The position numbers and the translations under genes are program-made. DNA of 64,000 bases from G963669295 sp963669295. GTDB lineage: Bacteria > Bacteroidota > Bacteroidia > Flavobacteriales_D > CALLUQ01. The notes beneath the pieces were generated by a model. It was not told the DNA's origin. It was given only the letters and a program-made list of their open reading frames with translations, and did no database searches. This document shows positions 26,051-35,442 of the stretch, piece after piece (position 1 is the first letter of the stretch; every line of letters starts with the position of its first letter). The stretch covers positions 5,456,001-5,520,000 of the forward strand of contig OY769938.1 in NCBI GenBank assembly GCA_963669295.1, written 5' to 3'.

Positions 26051-27097
26051 TTATTTCTTGCCTTTAAAATCGCTTAGTCGTACCGATACGGTAATGTGAT
26101 TGGAAGCCCCTGCTACGTTATAAGAAGAACGCCCGTAACTGAGGTGAAACTTAGAAATGCGCAGCCCTACCCCATAAGAGAAGCCAACAAAACCAGGCTT
26201 TCCTGCCAGTTTCATCTCTTGTCGTCGTCGATAATTATACCCCATCCGAACATTGAAATTTTTGGTGATTAGTATTTCACCATTCAGTACGATATGGCGC
26301 ATGAGCTTATCGCCAAATCCGGGTGTTTCAGGAGCAATTTCGTCGCCAGTAAGTGGATCTATTTCTGGCTCGGCATTAGGGTCTACATAGGTAAGGTCCC
26401 ACTTTTGTAGATTTTCTCCCACAACAGTAATTCTTAATGGAGCGTGTTTTAATTTTTTAGATACTGCCATTTGCACTTCAAATGGCAAAGGCTCCCGATT
26501 ATTATCAGTATATGTCTTTAGCTGGTAACCAATATTTTTTATAACCAGCCCAATGCCCATATTCTTCTTGTCATTATAATACGCACCCGATAAATCAACC
26601 GCAGCACCAAAAGAGTTGTATTGCTCCAAAGCCGAGTATACCATTTTGAGATTGGCTCCAATAGAAAACAAAGTATCTATAGCTCTTCCATATCCCATTG
26701 TTAGCGAGTATTCACCAGCGGTAAATTCTCCTAATTGTTGCCCGGTAACATCGGTTTCCGTAAACTTTCCGTAACTCAAGTACTGCATGGTAGCTGCAAA
26801 TGTTCCGAGGCTATCATAGTGTTTGGCATAAGAAGCATAGCCATAATTGATGTCAGCAATGTAGTTGATGTAGCTCAGTGCTACTTTATCGTGCATTGTT
26901 TCATTGAGCAACGCTGGATTATATATCCCCAAGTTAATATCATCATCCCGTACTGAAATCAAGTTTCCCCCCAACGATGCTACGCGAGCAGAACTAACCA
27001 GGTTGAGAAATTCGTAGGTGTTGTTTCCTCCAATTTGTGCAGTGGTAGGAGCAGAAATAAGACATGCAATAACAATTGAAAGGGCTACAAAGCGCAT
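26051..27097 (-). CDS. porQ: Type IX secretion system protein PorQ
   Basis: 348 residues with signal peptide (ending SAPTTAQ). The N-terminal block NTYEFLNLVSSARVASLGGN and repeated amphipathic beta strands (YGYASYAKHYDSLGTFAATM, SLTMGYGRAIDTLFSIGANL) are those of PorQ, an outer-membrane beta-barrel of the PorV/FadL type needed with PorU, PorV and PorZ for cleavage and attachment of T9SS cargo. Several cargo proteins with sorting domains are encoded in this window. The other T9SS components are not here. Upstream of cmk, 54 bases apart. Confidence 0.88.
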   Translation of the reverse strand: MRFVALSIVIACLISAPTTAQIGGNNTYEFLNLVSSARVASLGGNLISVRDDDINLGIYNPALLNETMHDKVALSYINYIADINYGYASYAKHYDSLGTFAATMQYLSYGKFTETDVTGQQLGEFTAGEYSLTMGYGRAIDTLFSIGANLKMVYSALEQYNSFGAAVDLSGAYYNDKKNMGIGLVIKNIGYQLKTYTDNNREPLPFEVQMAVSKKLKHAPLRITVVGENLQKWDLTYVDPNAEPEIDPLTGDEIAPETPGFGDKLMRHIVLNGEILITKNFNVRMGYNYRRRQEMKLAGKPGFVGFSYGVGLRISKFHLSYGRSSYNVAGASNHITVSVRLSDFKGKK

Positions 27098-27201
27098 TGA
27101 ATTATTTTAAAATTCATGAGTGTAACGCAAAATAACAAATCTTATTTTAGATGCACCCTATATTTATTTTCCAAAAGGAGCAATTTATGGCTTTCCTAAC
27201 T

Positions 27202-29649
27202 TCACTGAATAGCCAAAGGTTGCTTTACCTTCTCCTTCAAGAGTGCTAAATTTACTACCTCAATCATTTCTTTCACATAATGAAACTTCACTCCTTTAAG
27301 GTATTTAGGGTTAATCTCATCAATGTCTTTCTTATTATTTTCCGAAAGAATAATTTCCTTGATCTTAGCACGCTTAGCAGCAAGAATTTTTTCTTTAATT
27401 CCTCCAACAGGTAACACCTTACCTCGTAAAGTAATTTCTCCGGTCATGGCAAGGTATTTCTTCACTTTGCGCTGTGTAAAGGCTGAAGCCAATGCCGTAA
27501 GCATAGTAATTCCTGCCGATGGCCCATCTTTTGGCGTCGCTCCCTCCGGTACGTGAATATGTACATTCCAACGATCAAAAACTTCTTGCTTAATGCCCAA
27601 TTGGCTCGCATGTGCTTTTAAATACTCCAATGCCAAAGTGGCCGATTCTTTCATCACATCACCCAGATTGCCAGTAAGCGTTAGTTTTCCTTTGCCTTGA
27701 GTAAGGCTTGTTTCAATAAATAGAATGTCCCCTCCTACCGAAGTCCAGGCCAATCCTGTCACCACACCTGCAACATCATTATTGAGGTATTTAGCCTTGG
27801 CATGCGACACACCAAGGATTTCTTGCAATGCATCAGCTTTCACCTGAGGATCAAAGCCTTTATTCATTACCTTTTCCTTAGCAGCGTACCGGGCAATTTT
27901 CGCCACCCGTTTATCCAGCCCACGCACTCCCGATTCGCGAGTATATTCTTCAATTATTTTTTCAAGTACCGACTTTCCTATTTTAACATCTCCTTCCTCT
28001 AAGCCATGCTCTTTCAACTGTTTAGGAATTAAATGCCGTTGAGCAATCTCAATCTTTTCTTCTACAGTATATCCATTCACCTCAATAATTTCCATGCGGT
28101 CGCGTAACGCGGGTTGAATAGTGGCCAGTGAATTAGAAGTAGCAATAAAAAACACCCTGGAAAGATCGTAATCAAGCTCTACATAATTATCGTAAAAGGT
28201 ATCGTTTTGTTCGGGGTCTAGTACTTCTAAAAGTGCTGAAGAAGGGTCGCCATGAAAATCACTGCCGACTTTATCTATTTCATCCAATACATACACTGGA
28301 TTAGAAGTACCTGCTTTTTTTAAGCTCTGAATAACGCGTCCTGGCATAGCTCCGATATAAGTTTTACGGTGCCCTCTAATTTCAGCTTCATCGCGCAAGC
28401 CTCCTAGCGACATTCTTACATACTTACGGCCGAGTGCTTCGGCAATGGATTTACCTAGAGAAGTTTTTCCAACACCCGGAGGGCCCGTTAAGCAAAGAAT
28501 GGGGGATTTCATGTCACCCTTCAGTTTCAATACTGCCAGGTGTTCAATGATACGCTCCTTTACTTTCTCCAGTCCATAATGATCACGATCCAATATCTTT
28601 TGTGCACGCTTTAAGTCAAAATTATCGGTAGAGTACTCGTTCCACGGCAAATCCAACAACAATTCCACATAGTTGAGCTGTACCGAATACTCTGCACCAG
28701 CGGGATTCATGCGTTGTAACTTGTGTAACTCCTTTTCAAATGTCTCCTTTGTGATGTTGTCCCATTTCTTTTCTTTGGCCCGATTTTTTAAGTCTTCAAT
28801 CTCCTGCTCAACTGGATTGTCTCCAAGCTCCTCCTGAATGGTTTTCATCTGTTGATGTAGAAAATACTCACGCTGTTGACGGTCTATATCTACCTTTACC
28901 TTAGATTGAATATCGTTCTTAAGTTCCAGTATTTGCAACTCCTTGATGAGGTGTGCCAATACCATATTGGCACGTTCAACCAAATGAGGCTCTTCCAACA
29001 TTTTTTGCTTGTCTTCCACCTCTGCGTTCATGTTAGAGGAAATGAAGTTCACCAGGAATGAAGGACTTTCAATATTCTTGATGGCAAAGCTTGCTTCTGA
29101 TGGAATATTTGGCGATTGTTTAATAATGTTCAAAGCCATATCTTTCAAAGAAGCCACTAGTGCATCAAATCGTTGATCGCTTATGCTCGGCTTAATATCT
29201 GCAAACTCAGCAATTCTTGCTTTAATATAGGGATCCTCTTGTAGCGATTCTAACAAAGAAAAACGCTTCTTGCCTTGTATAATAACAGTAGTGCTTCCAT
29301 CGGGCATTCGTAACATTCGAATGATACTTGCCATAGTACCAATTCGGTTTAAATCCTCAAAGGTAGGCTCTTCTACAGCATCATTCTTCTGCGATACAAC
29401 ACCCAACACACGATCGCCACGATATACATCTTGAATCAGCTTAATGGATTTATCTCTTGCAACAGTAATAGGAATAACTACTCCTGGAAATAAAACGGTA
29501 TTTCGAATGGGTAATATTGGTAACTCTGCAGGAGTCTCTTCAGAATTAATCGACTCTTCATCCTCAGCGGTCAGCAACGGAATAAATTCCGAATCGTTGT
29601 CGATGATTCCCGACAACTCCCATAATGGTGTATCAAATGATTTACTCAT
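27202..29649 (-). CDS. lon: ATP-dependent protease Lon
   Basis: 815 residues, full length. N-terminal substrate-binding LON domain (about 40-245, PILPIRNTVLFPGVVIPI), a coiled coil, an AAA+ module with Walker A GPPGVGKTSLGKS and Walker B PVYVLDEIDKVG, and a C-terminal serine protease domain with the catalytic Ser in PKDGPSAGITM and the catalytic Lys in PVGGIKEKILAAKRA. It degrades misfolded and regulatory proteins in the cytoplasm. The N-terminus has a short acidic extension typical of Bacteroidota Lon. ATG at 29649; monocistronic, no heat-shock-type promoter recognised. Confidence 0.97.
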   Translation of the reverse strand: MSKSFDTPLWELSGIIDNDSEFIPLLTAEDEESINSEETPAELPILPIRNTVLFPGVVIPITVARDKSIKLIQDVYRGDRVLGVVSQKNDAVEEPTFEDLNRIGTMASIIRMLRMPDGSTTVIIQGKKRFSLLESLQEDPYIKARIAEFADIKPSISDQRFDALVASLKDMALNIIKQSPNIPSEASFAIKNIESPSFLVNFISSNMNAEVEDKQKMLEEPHLVERANMVLAHLIKELQILELKNDIQSKVKVDIDRQQREYFLHQQMKTIQEELGDNPVEQEIEDLKNRAKEKKWDNITKETFEKELHKLQRMNPAGAEYSVQLNYVELLLDLPWNEYSTDNFDLKRAQKILDRDHYGLEKVKERIIEHLAVLKLKGDMKSPILCLTGPPGVGKTSLGKSIAEALGRKYVRMSLGGLRDEAEIRGHRKTYIGAMPGRVIQSLKKAGTSNPVYVLDEIDKVGSDFHGDPSSALLEVLDPEQNDTFYDNYVELDYDLSRVFFIATSNSLATIQPALRDRMEIIEVNGYTVEEKIEIAQRHLIPKQLKEHGLEEGDVKIGKSVLEKIIEEYTRESGVRGLDKRVAKIARYAAKEKVMNKGFDPQVKADALQEILGVSHAKAKYLNNDVAGVVTGLAWTSVGGDILFIETSLTQGKGKLTLTGNLGDVMKESATLALEYLKAHASQLGIKQEVFDRWNVHIHVPEGATPKDGPSAGITMLTALASAFTQRKVKKYLAMTGEITLRGKVLPVGGIKEKILAAKRAKIKEIILSENNKKDIDEINPKYLKGVKFHYVKEMIEVVNLALLKEKVKQPLAIQ

Positions 29650-29763
29650 ATATTATAATAATTCCGGCCATTTTGTCACATTTTCGTCTTTTCACCGGGT
29701 AACACATACTATGTCAATAGGCATGCCAAAAAGAGAATCGGTAAAATTGTCCGATATTTAACT

Positions 29764-30939
29764 TCAATCGCCTCTAAATGGAGCCGATAACTGGAAGATA
29801 TGTCGCATTATAGCTTCATCATCTTCATTGAATACCACATTTCTACGTTCACAAACGCGTGTAGCCACTTCAAATGCCTTCTCTAACTTATAAGTACTTA
29901 ATGCATTGGCTCCCCCCCAACTGAAAGATGGAATAAATTTAGCCGGAAAATCAGCGCCATAAACATTCGCATTCACCCCAATCACAGTGCCGGTGTTAAA
30001 CATAGTATTGATGCCACTCTTTGAATGATCTCCCATAATAAGTCCACAAAACTGAAGGCGGGAATTGGCAAATGAATTGCTCCCATAGTTCCAAACCTTT
30101 ACCGGTCCATAATTATTTTTTAAATTAGAAGTATTAGTATCAGCGCCCAGGTTACACCATTCGCCCAACACAGAGTTTCCTAGAAATCCATCGTGTCCTT
30201 TATTTGAGTAACCCTGAATCACTGAGTTGTTTACTTCTCCCCCCACCTTTGAATATGGTCCAATGGTAGTCGCTCCATAAATTTTAGCTCCCATTTTTAA
30301 CACAGCACCATCACACAATGCAAATGGGCCTCTCACAATACTACCTTCCATAATAGTAGTATCTTTTCCAATATAAACAGGACCGGTTTCCGTGTTAATA
30401 ATGGCACACGAAACCTTCGCTCCTTCTTCTACAAACAGTTGATCACCAATAAGGGTATTAGTAGCATCAAGCTTTGTAGAAGTTCTTTTTGATATTAACA
30501 TCGAATAATCCGAAGCAATGGCTTCTTCATTTTCCTTAAAAATATCCCAAACCTTTGCCACGCGTTGTACAGGTTGGCTAATGGTAACCCGGTTAAAAGA
30601 AGCAACATCAATTTGTGCTGTCCCTTTGTAACTGAAGGCCAACAATACACCTGTATAATCATATAATGCTTGTTGGGGCTGCAACGATAGAATAGCTTGT
30701 ACCAATATATTGTTGGGAAGTACTCCTCCTCGAATCTCAACATTTACCCCATCTGCTACCTTTAACTTGAACTTCTTACTTAGGTAATCTTGCGTACGAA
30801 AAGAGACAACTTCGCCAAGCACGCGTTCCCACTTTTCATAAATAGGAAGGATACCAACACGAATATGAGCCACCGGACGGGTATAAGTGAGTGGCAATAA
30901 CTCCCGATGGTCTTCACCATCAAACAAGATGTAATTCAT
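29764..30939 (-). CDS. GlmU-like sugar nucleotidyltransferase (Bacteroidota-type)
   Basis: 391 residues from ATG 30939; an in-frame GTG five codons upstream is open but the family begins MNYILFDG...LLPLTYTRPVAHIRVGIL. N-terminal ~170 residues resemble a reduced nucleotidyltransferase fold and the C-terminal part is a left-handed beta-helix of hexapeptide repeats (IVRGPFALCDGAVLKMGAKI, GPYSKVGGEVNNSVI). This matches the family sometimes proposed as an alternative GlmU in Bacteroidetes (TIGR03991), which would supply UDP-GlcNAc; the exact reaction is inferred. Two genes away from rpmE2 on the same strand. Confidence 0.85.
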   Translation of the reverse strand: MNYILFDGEDHRELLPLTYTRPVAHIRVGILPIYEKWERVLGEVVSFRTQDYLSKKFKLKVADGVNVEIRGGVLPNNILVQAILSLQPQQALYDYTGVLLAFSYKGTAQIDVASFNRVTISQPVQRVAKVWDIFKENEEAIASDYSMLISKRTSTKLDATNTLIGDQLFVEEGAKVSCAIINTETGPVYIGKDTTIMEGSIVRGPFALCDGAVLKMGAKIYGATTIGPYSKVGGEVNNSVIQGYSNKGHDGFLGNSVLGEWCNLGADTNTSNLKNNYGPVKVWNYGSNSFANSRLQFCGLIMGDHSKSGINTMFNTGTVIGVNANVYGADFPAKFIPSFSWGGANALSTYKLEKAFEVATRVCERRNVVFNEDDEAIMRHIFQLSAPFRGD

Positions 30940-31000
30940 AATTTTAATTTGCACTCAATATTAACCAAAAATTACCACATTAATGGAGTAAAAGGGCACA

Positions 31001-31028
31001 AAAAAAGCCTCATGATCATGAGGCTTTT
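31001..31028 (-). terminator. Terminator of rpmE2
   Basis: The palindrome AAAAGCCTCATGATCATGAG continuing to GGCTTTT (31003-31028) gives a long AT/GC stem ending in a run of T on the minus strand. It is 22 bases after the L31 stop codon; the stem is symmetric and may also act weakly on the other strand. Confidence 0.88.
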
Positions 31029-31049
31029 CTATATAAAGAAACGATGTGT

Positions 31050-31337
31050 TTATTCGCTTTTTTCCTCTGCACCGCTATCTTGCTTCTTGTAATGACGTGC
31101 GTATTTGTTCTTAAACTTATCAATACGTCCGGCAGTATCAACAAACTTCATCTTACCAGTAAAGAAAGGGTGTGACTTATATGAAATCTCTAATTTCACC
31201 AAAGGATATTCGTTGCCGTCTTCCCACTTCACTGTTTCCTTTGATGGAGCAGTAGACTTTGTAATAAATGAGTAGCCATTTGACATATCTTTGAAGACTA
31301 CCATTCTATAATTTTCAGGATGTATTCCTTCTTTCAT
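31050..31337 (-). CDS. rpmE2: Ribosomal protein bL31, type B
   Basis: 95 residues. N-terminal MKEGIHPENYRMVVFKDMSN and the later SHPFFTGKMKFVDTAGRIDKF are diagnostic of bL31. The zinc-binding cysteines of the A type are absent, which marks it as the zinc-independent B form (RpmE2/YkgM). The C-terminal RHYKKQDSGAEEKSE tail is short and charged. In other bacteria the B form replaces the zinc form when zinc is scarce; as the only L31 gene visible here it may simply be the main copy. ATG start, strong terminator. Confidence 0.95.
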   Translation of the reverse strand: MKEGIHPENYRMVVFKDMSNGYSFITKSTAPSKETVKWEDGNEYPLVKLEISYKSHPFFTGKMKFVDTAGRIDKFKNKYARHYKKQDSGAEEKSE

Positions 31338-31493
31338 CTTAATTCGAGTTTGTGAATTTTGGGGTGCAAATTTATGGCATTCTTTTATGATTCCAAAAAA
31401 CTTATGAGGTTTTATGTAATATTTTTTAATAAAAAGCGTACTACTGTCTGAAATGAATCATGTATTTTTGTTGAGCCTAATGAATTTTGTTGG

Positions 31494-32891
31494 ATGAAAC
31501 ACTACCCTCTTCTTGTAGTATTTACACTCTTCTCATTGCTCTTCTTATCACAATGTAAGAAGGACACATTGATAACCAGCACTTCTGCAAAGTTAGAATT
31601 TTCTACAGACACGGTGATTTTTGACACGGTATTCACAACCATTGGTTCTACTACCCAACAGCTTAAGGTATACAACAGGCATAACCAAATCATTAATGTT
31701 TCCTCCATCTATCTTGCCGGAGGAAGCAGTTCGAATTACCGCATCAACGTTGATGGCATTTCTACCACAGATGTCTCGAACATTGAAATACCAGCCAATG
31801 ATAGCATCTACATCTTTGTAGAAGTAACACTAGATCCTAATAATGTTACCAATCCTATGATTGTAACTGACTCCATTGTGTTTATTACTAATGGTAATAC
31901 ACAAGATGTTGACCTGGCTGCCTGGGGACAAGATGCCTACTTCCATTACAACGAAATAATAAGCACCAACACCACCTGGGCCAATGATAAACCTCATGTG
32001 GTTTATGGGTTTGTAGCGGTAGATACTACGCAATGCCTAACCATTCCGGCAGGCACTAATATTTACATGCATGCCTATTCATTTATCCTGGTATATTATG
32101 GAGGCATTAAAGTAAATGGAACCACTAGTGATCCGGTAATATTTCAAGGCGATAGACTCGAACAATATTATGATAATGTGCCAGGACAATGGGATCGTAT
32201 TTGGTTATTATATCCTGAACAAAGTAATTTTTCAAATACCACCATTCGAAACGGTACCATTGGCTTACTTATCGATACGCTGGCCGCGAATAACCCTACC
32301 GGTGTATTGCTTGATAAAGTTATCATCGAGAACATGAGTTTTGCCGGCCTGTATACTCGTGGTGCCAAAGTAAATGCCAACAATTGTTTAATACATACTT
32401 GTGGTCAGTTTTCAGCAGCCATTACCTTAGGAGGAACCTACGATTTTAGACATTGTACCTTTACTAATTATTGGAGTTTTGGCGATCGACAAGATCCATT
32501 GTTTGTTTTGAATAATTGGTACGAATACAATGGAAGTGATATTGTACGTGATCTAGATGCTAAACTATACAATTGTATCATCTATGGAAGCAACGACAAT
32601 GAATTTACCACCGACGTAAAAGCAGGTGCTATACTGAATTATGAATTCAACCACTGCATTATCAAAACCGATGCGAATATCTCTAATAGCACACATTACA
32701 ATACAGCTACACAATCCTACAAAAACCAGGATCCAGGGTTCCTTGAGCCTACTGAAGACATCCCTGACTACTCACCTGAGTGGGGAGCTTATCTTATTGA
32801 CAAAGGTGATCCTGCATTTTCTTTTCCGGATGATTTAAATGGTAACCCTAGAGATGCATCACCTGACTTAGGGGCACTAGAAAAACAGTAA
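31494..32891 (+). CDS. Surface lipoprotein with Ig-like and right-handed beta-helix domains
   Basis: 465 residues. Lipoprotein signal with lipobox LFLSQC (Cys near residue 22) then KKD. Residues ~30-145 are a beta-sandwich of the HYDIN/ASH type (STDTVIFDTVFTTIGSTTQQ) and ~150-440 are beta-helix turns (KVIIENMSFAGLYTRGAKVN, NCLIHTCGQFSAAITLGGTY). The end reads NGNPRDASPDLGALE, as in choice-of-anchor Q proteins. This arrangement is common as a conserved hypothetical lipoprotein of Bacteroidota; function unknown. A TAnnTTTG-like element (31463-31470) lies 24 bases upstream of the ATG. It is convergent with the acyl-CoA reductase. Confidence 0.82.
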   Translation: MKHYPLLVVFTLFSLLFLSQCKKDTLITSTSAKLEFSTDTVIFDTVFTTIGSTTQQLKVYNRHNQIINVSSIYLAGGSSSNYRINVDGISTTDVSNIEIPANDSIYIFVEVTLDPNNVTNPMIVTDSIVFITNGNTQDVDLAAWGQDAYFHYNEIISTNTTWANDKPHVVYGFVAVDTTQCLTIPAGTNIYMHAYSFILVYYGGIKVNGTTSDPVIFQGDRLEQYYDNVPGQWDRIWLLYPEQSNFSNTTIRNGTIGLLIDTLAANNPTGVLLDKVIIENMSFAGLYTRGAKVNANNCLIHTCGQFSAAITLGGTYDFRHCTFTNYWSFGDRQDPLFVLNNWYEYNGSDIVRDLDAKLYNCIIYGSNDNEFTTDVKAGAILNYEFNHCIIKTDANISNSTHYNTATQSYKNQDPGFLEPTEDIPDYSPEWGAYLIDKGDPAFSFPDDLNGNPRDASPDLGALEKQ

Positions 32892-32896
32892 CCCTA

Positions 32897-33949
32897 TTAC
32901 TGTTCCAGTAAAAATTGCATTACATCTACTCCATCGGCATAATCCCATAATTCTGGTAATTGTGCTTTACCAAAAGGGACATGTTGTTTCGAAACAATGC
33001 ATTGAATATTCTCTTTTTCCTCTTCTAAACGCTGTTCTATTTCTGTTTCATTTTCGTAGTATTCGTAAAACAACGTCGCCACCGGAGAAGTAAGCGCCTT
33101 ATCTTCTTTCATTAGCAAGAAACCATTTTCCACAATGGTTTTTCTATCCATAAGGTACAATGTCTTGTTATAATCATAGTTGTTAGCATACTTCTTATGA
33201 TTAATAATATCTTGATAATCATATACCACACCAAACAGCTGGTTAAGGTCATACTCTCTTGGCACAAAGAGTTTCGAAACATTACGGCATCCCAATCCAA
33301 AATATTGAAAGATATCTTTCCCTAGAGCTTTTAATTCTTCTTCTGTTTCCTGCCCTGTAATTAAGGCCACCGAGGTTCTATTCTTTCGAATGATATTGGG
33401 GTACTTTCCAAAGTAATGTTCAAAATACCGGGAAGTATTATTGCTTCCGGTAGCAACTACAGCATCAAACCCTTCCATTTTTCCGTTTGTAAACTCAATT
33501 AACAATTTAAATTCAGGATTGAATTTAGTGAGGAGTTCAACAATTCTTGGTAGTAACTCTCCATCTTGTGAAGACGTTTTCGCTATGACCTTATGACCTG
33601 AAATAAGAATACACAATATATCGTGAAACCCTACCAAAGGAATGTTGCCTGCCATAACCAGGCCTACTGTTATTTTTTTTGAGGTGTTCGTTAGTTCAGG
33701 GTACGCAGACAACCAAATATTAATCTTTTCCTCCTCCAGGCTAGTTGCAATTGCACTCAATGCATGGCGAACGTTCTCTTCTGTAAACCACCCATTATGG
33801 AAAACCTGCTTTGCAATCAAAGCATTCATTTCTTCATACTCTTGTGCACTTATACCAGTCTCATACCCTTTCCATCCATTATTCTCAGCAAACACCTGTA
33901 GTGTTTTACCCAACTGAACAAATGCGGCAACTCGTTGTTTTAATTCCAT
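32897..33949 (-). CDS. Acyl-CoA reductase, LuxC-related
   Basis: 350 residues. An aldehyde-dehydrogenase-fold enzyme of the LuxC family, which reduces acyl-CoA or acyl groups to aldehydes with NADPH. Motifs seen: VGLVMAGNIPLVGFHDILCI in the cofactor region, AVVATGSNNTSRYFEHYFGK, and a conserved Cys in FGLGCRNVSKLFVP as the likely nucleophile (about residue 222). There is no luxD/luxE neighbour. The gene is divergent from a ferredoxin across 88 bases, an arrangement repeated in many Bacteroidota genomes; a shared redox function is inference. Start ATG 33949. Confidence 0.85.
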   Translation of the reverse strand: MELKQRVAAFVQLGKTLQVFAENNGWKGYETGISAQEYEEMNALIAKQVFHNGWFTEENVRHALSAIATSLEEEKINIWLSAYPELTNTSKKITVGLVMAGNIPLVGFHDILCILISGHKVIAKTSSQDGELLPRIVELLTKFNPEFKLLIEFTNGKMEGFDAVVATGSNNTSRYFEHYFGKYPNIIRKNRTSVALITGQETEEELKALGKDIFQYFGLGCRNVSKLFVPREYDLNQLFGVVYDYQDIINHKKYANNYDYNKTLYLMDRKTIVENGFLLMKEDKALTSPVATLFYEYYENETEIEQRLEEEKENIQCIVSKQHVPFGKAQLPELWDYADGVDVMQFLLEQ

Positions 33950-33971
33950 GAATTCTACTCAGTATTTTAGA

Positions 33972-33999
33972 TTGCTTTGTAGGTTAATTTCTATATTTG
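33972..33999 (+). promoter_or_regulatory. Candidate promoter of the ferredoxin gene
   Basis: TTG (33972-33974), 17 bases, then TATATTTG (33992-33999) fit the TTG-N17-23-TAnnTTTG Bacteroidota promoter. The ferredoxin ATG is 38 bases downstream, a normal leader. This also argues that the in-frame codons upstream of 34038 are not translated. Confidence 0.6.
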
Positions 34000-34037
34000 C
34001 AAAATTAAAAACATTAACGGATAAAATCATAGGTACT

Positions 34038-34385
34038 ATGGCGATTATCATAACTGAAGAGTGTATAAATTGTGGAGCATGCGAGCCTGAATGTCCCAAC
34101 AATGCCATTTATGAAGGTGGTGTGGAATGGCGTATGGCTGATGGCACAACATTGACTGGAAGTGTCACCACACCTATGGGGAATAATTATGAGGCGGAGA
34201 CTGAACAAGAGCCGGTAGACATGGATGTATATTATATAGTTACTGATAAATGTACAGAGTGTGTTGGCTTTCATGATGCTCCGCAATGTGCAGAGGTTTG
34301 TCCGGTAGACTGTTGTGTGGATGACCCCGATTATAGAGAGTCGGAAGAGGATTTACTCGCGAAGAAAGAATTCATGCATTTGTAA
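34038..34385 (+). CDS. Dicluster 4Fe-4S ferredoxin
   Basis: 115 residues from ATG 34038. The frame is open upstream but that part overlaps the acyl-CoA reductase start and lacks ferredoxin sequence, and a promoter-like element lies in between. First cluster motif is C9-INC-GAC-EPEC (ECINCGACEPECPNNAI), second is CTECVGFHDAPQCAEVCPVDCC, separated by an insert of about 45 residues; this is the Allochromatium/YfhL-type Fd arrangement. It is a low-potential electron carrier; the redox partner is not identifiable, the adjacent acyl-CoA reductase being a candidate by position. Confidence 0.9.
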   Translation: MAIIITEECINCGACEPECPNNAIYEGGVEWRMADGTTLTGSVTTPMGNNYEAETEQEPVDMDVYYIVTDKCTECVGFHDAPQCAEVCPVDCCVDDPDYRESEEDLLAKKEFMHL

Positions 34386-34406
34386 ACTTTTTTAATTTTT
34401 CACGTT

Positions 34407-34445
34407 AAAAGCACTGCCGGCATCATGTTTGCAGTGTTTTTTTTT
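34407..34445 (+). terminator. Terminator of the ferredoxin gene
   Basis: Stem CACTGC (34412-34417) / GCAGTG (34431-34436), extended by AAA/TTT pairs, followed by nine T residues. It lies about 22 bases past the stop codon. Confidence 0.8.
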
Positions 34446-34483
34446 ATGCAATTTATTACCCTTACTAATCGTTGATAAAAAAG

Positions 34484-35368
34484 ATGAGGTACCTGCTAGT
34501 AATATGTTCCTTTTTTCTACTGTACCCTATACAGGCACAAGTAGAGTTAATTGAAGACTACGAAGATTCGTTGAGCGCACGACTCGACCATTTGCGTACG
34601 GCCTTCAAAGACCAACATCGAAACAAAGCAAATGCGGCATTTTCTAGTTTATTGAAACAAACATTGCAGCTGGAAGGAGCATTTAACTACCCCTTTAAAA
34701 AGCTGGTTTCTATTGGTAAAATAACGTCTCCAGACAATACCTTTCGTATCTTTAATTGGAATGTTGAAAATGATGATTTAACTCATACTTATTATGCATT
34801 TATACTTAAATGCAATGGCAATAATTGTGAGATCATTGAGCTACAAGATAAATCAAGGGAAGTGAACAAACCAGAAAGCAAAGCACTGGACGAGGACAAA
34901 TGGTTTGGAACGCTTTACTATGACATTATTCCTCAAAAGAGTGGAAGCAAAACTTACTATACTTTATTAGGGTGGGATTTAAACGATCGACTTTCAAGTA
35001 AAAGCGTAATAGATGTGATGTTTTTTAATGGTAGAAATGTAAAGTTCGGAGCACCAATTTTTAAAGAAGGGGGTGCCATAAAGAAACGTGTGATTTTTGA
35101 ATATGCTAAGGAATCAAGTATGGCTATGCGCTATAACGAAAAAAATAACCGCATTGTCTTTGACCACCTTGCTCCACCAGACAACCGATTAGAAGGCCAA
35201 TACAAATTCTATGTGCCAGACCTTAGCTATGATGCCTTTGAATACGACAACGGGAAATGGGTTTACCTGGAAGATGTTGACGTTACCATGGATAAAGATT
35301 GGAGAGATAAATATTGGAACAAACCTCCCCCTTCTCCGTTAAGCCCACCAGACAAGAAGAATCGATAA
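34484..35368 (+). CDS. Exported protein of unknown function
   Basis: 294 residues from ATG 34484 (a TTG four codons upstream is in frame). The signal peptide is MRYLLVICSFFLLYPIQAQ, cleaved before VELIEDYEDS. The mature protein is hydrophilic with a beta-rich C-terminal half (FDHLAPPDNRLEGQYKFYVP, WVYLEDVDVTMDKDW) and a Pro-rich end (NKPPPSPLSPPDKK). I recognise it only as a conserved exported hypothetical of Bacteroidota; there is no catalytic motif. It precedes a DUF4476 protein in the same direction, 74 bases apart. Confidence 0.7.
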   Translation: MRYLLVICSFFLLYPIQAQVELIEDYEDSLSARLDHLRTAFKDQHRNKANAAFSSLLKQTLQLEGAFNYPFKKLVSIGKITSPDNTFRIFNWNVENDDLTHTYYAFILKCNGNNCEIIELQDKSREVNKPESKALDEDKWFGTLYYDIIPQKSGSKTYYTLLGWDLNDRLSSKSVIDVMFFNGRNVKFGAPIFKEGGAIKKRVIFEYAKESSMAMRYNEKNNRIVFDHLAPPDNRLEGQYKFYVPDLSYDAFEYDNGKWVYLEDVDVTMDKDWRDKYWNKPPPSPLSPPDKKNR

Positions 35369-35442
35369 TTTTTACGATTGAGCACATAATTTTTATTTTT
35401 GCCAACAATTTGGCATGATTCTTCCATGTAAATAGGTCAGGA

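Noticed and set aside
33948..34037. N-terminal extension of the ferredoxin frame
   Set aside because: Overlaps the divergent reductase start, contains no ferredoxin sequence, and a promoter match lies inside it; ATG 34038 is the family start.
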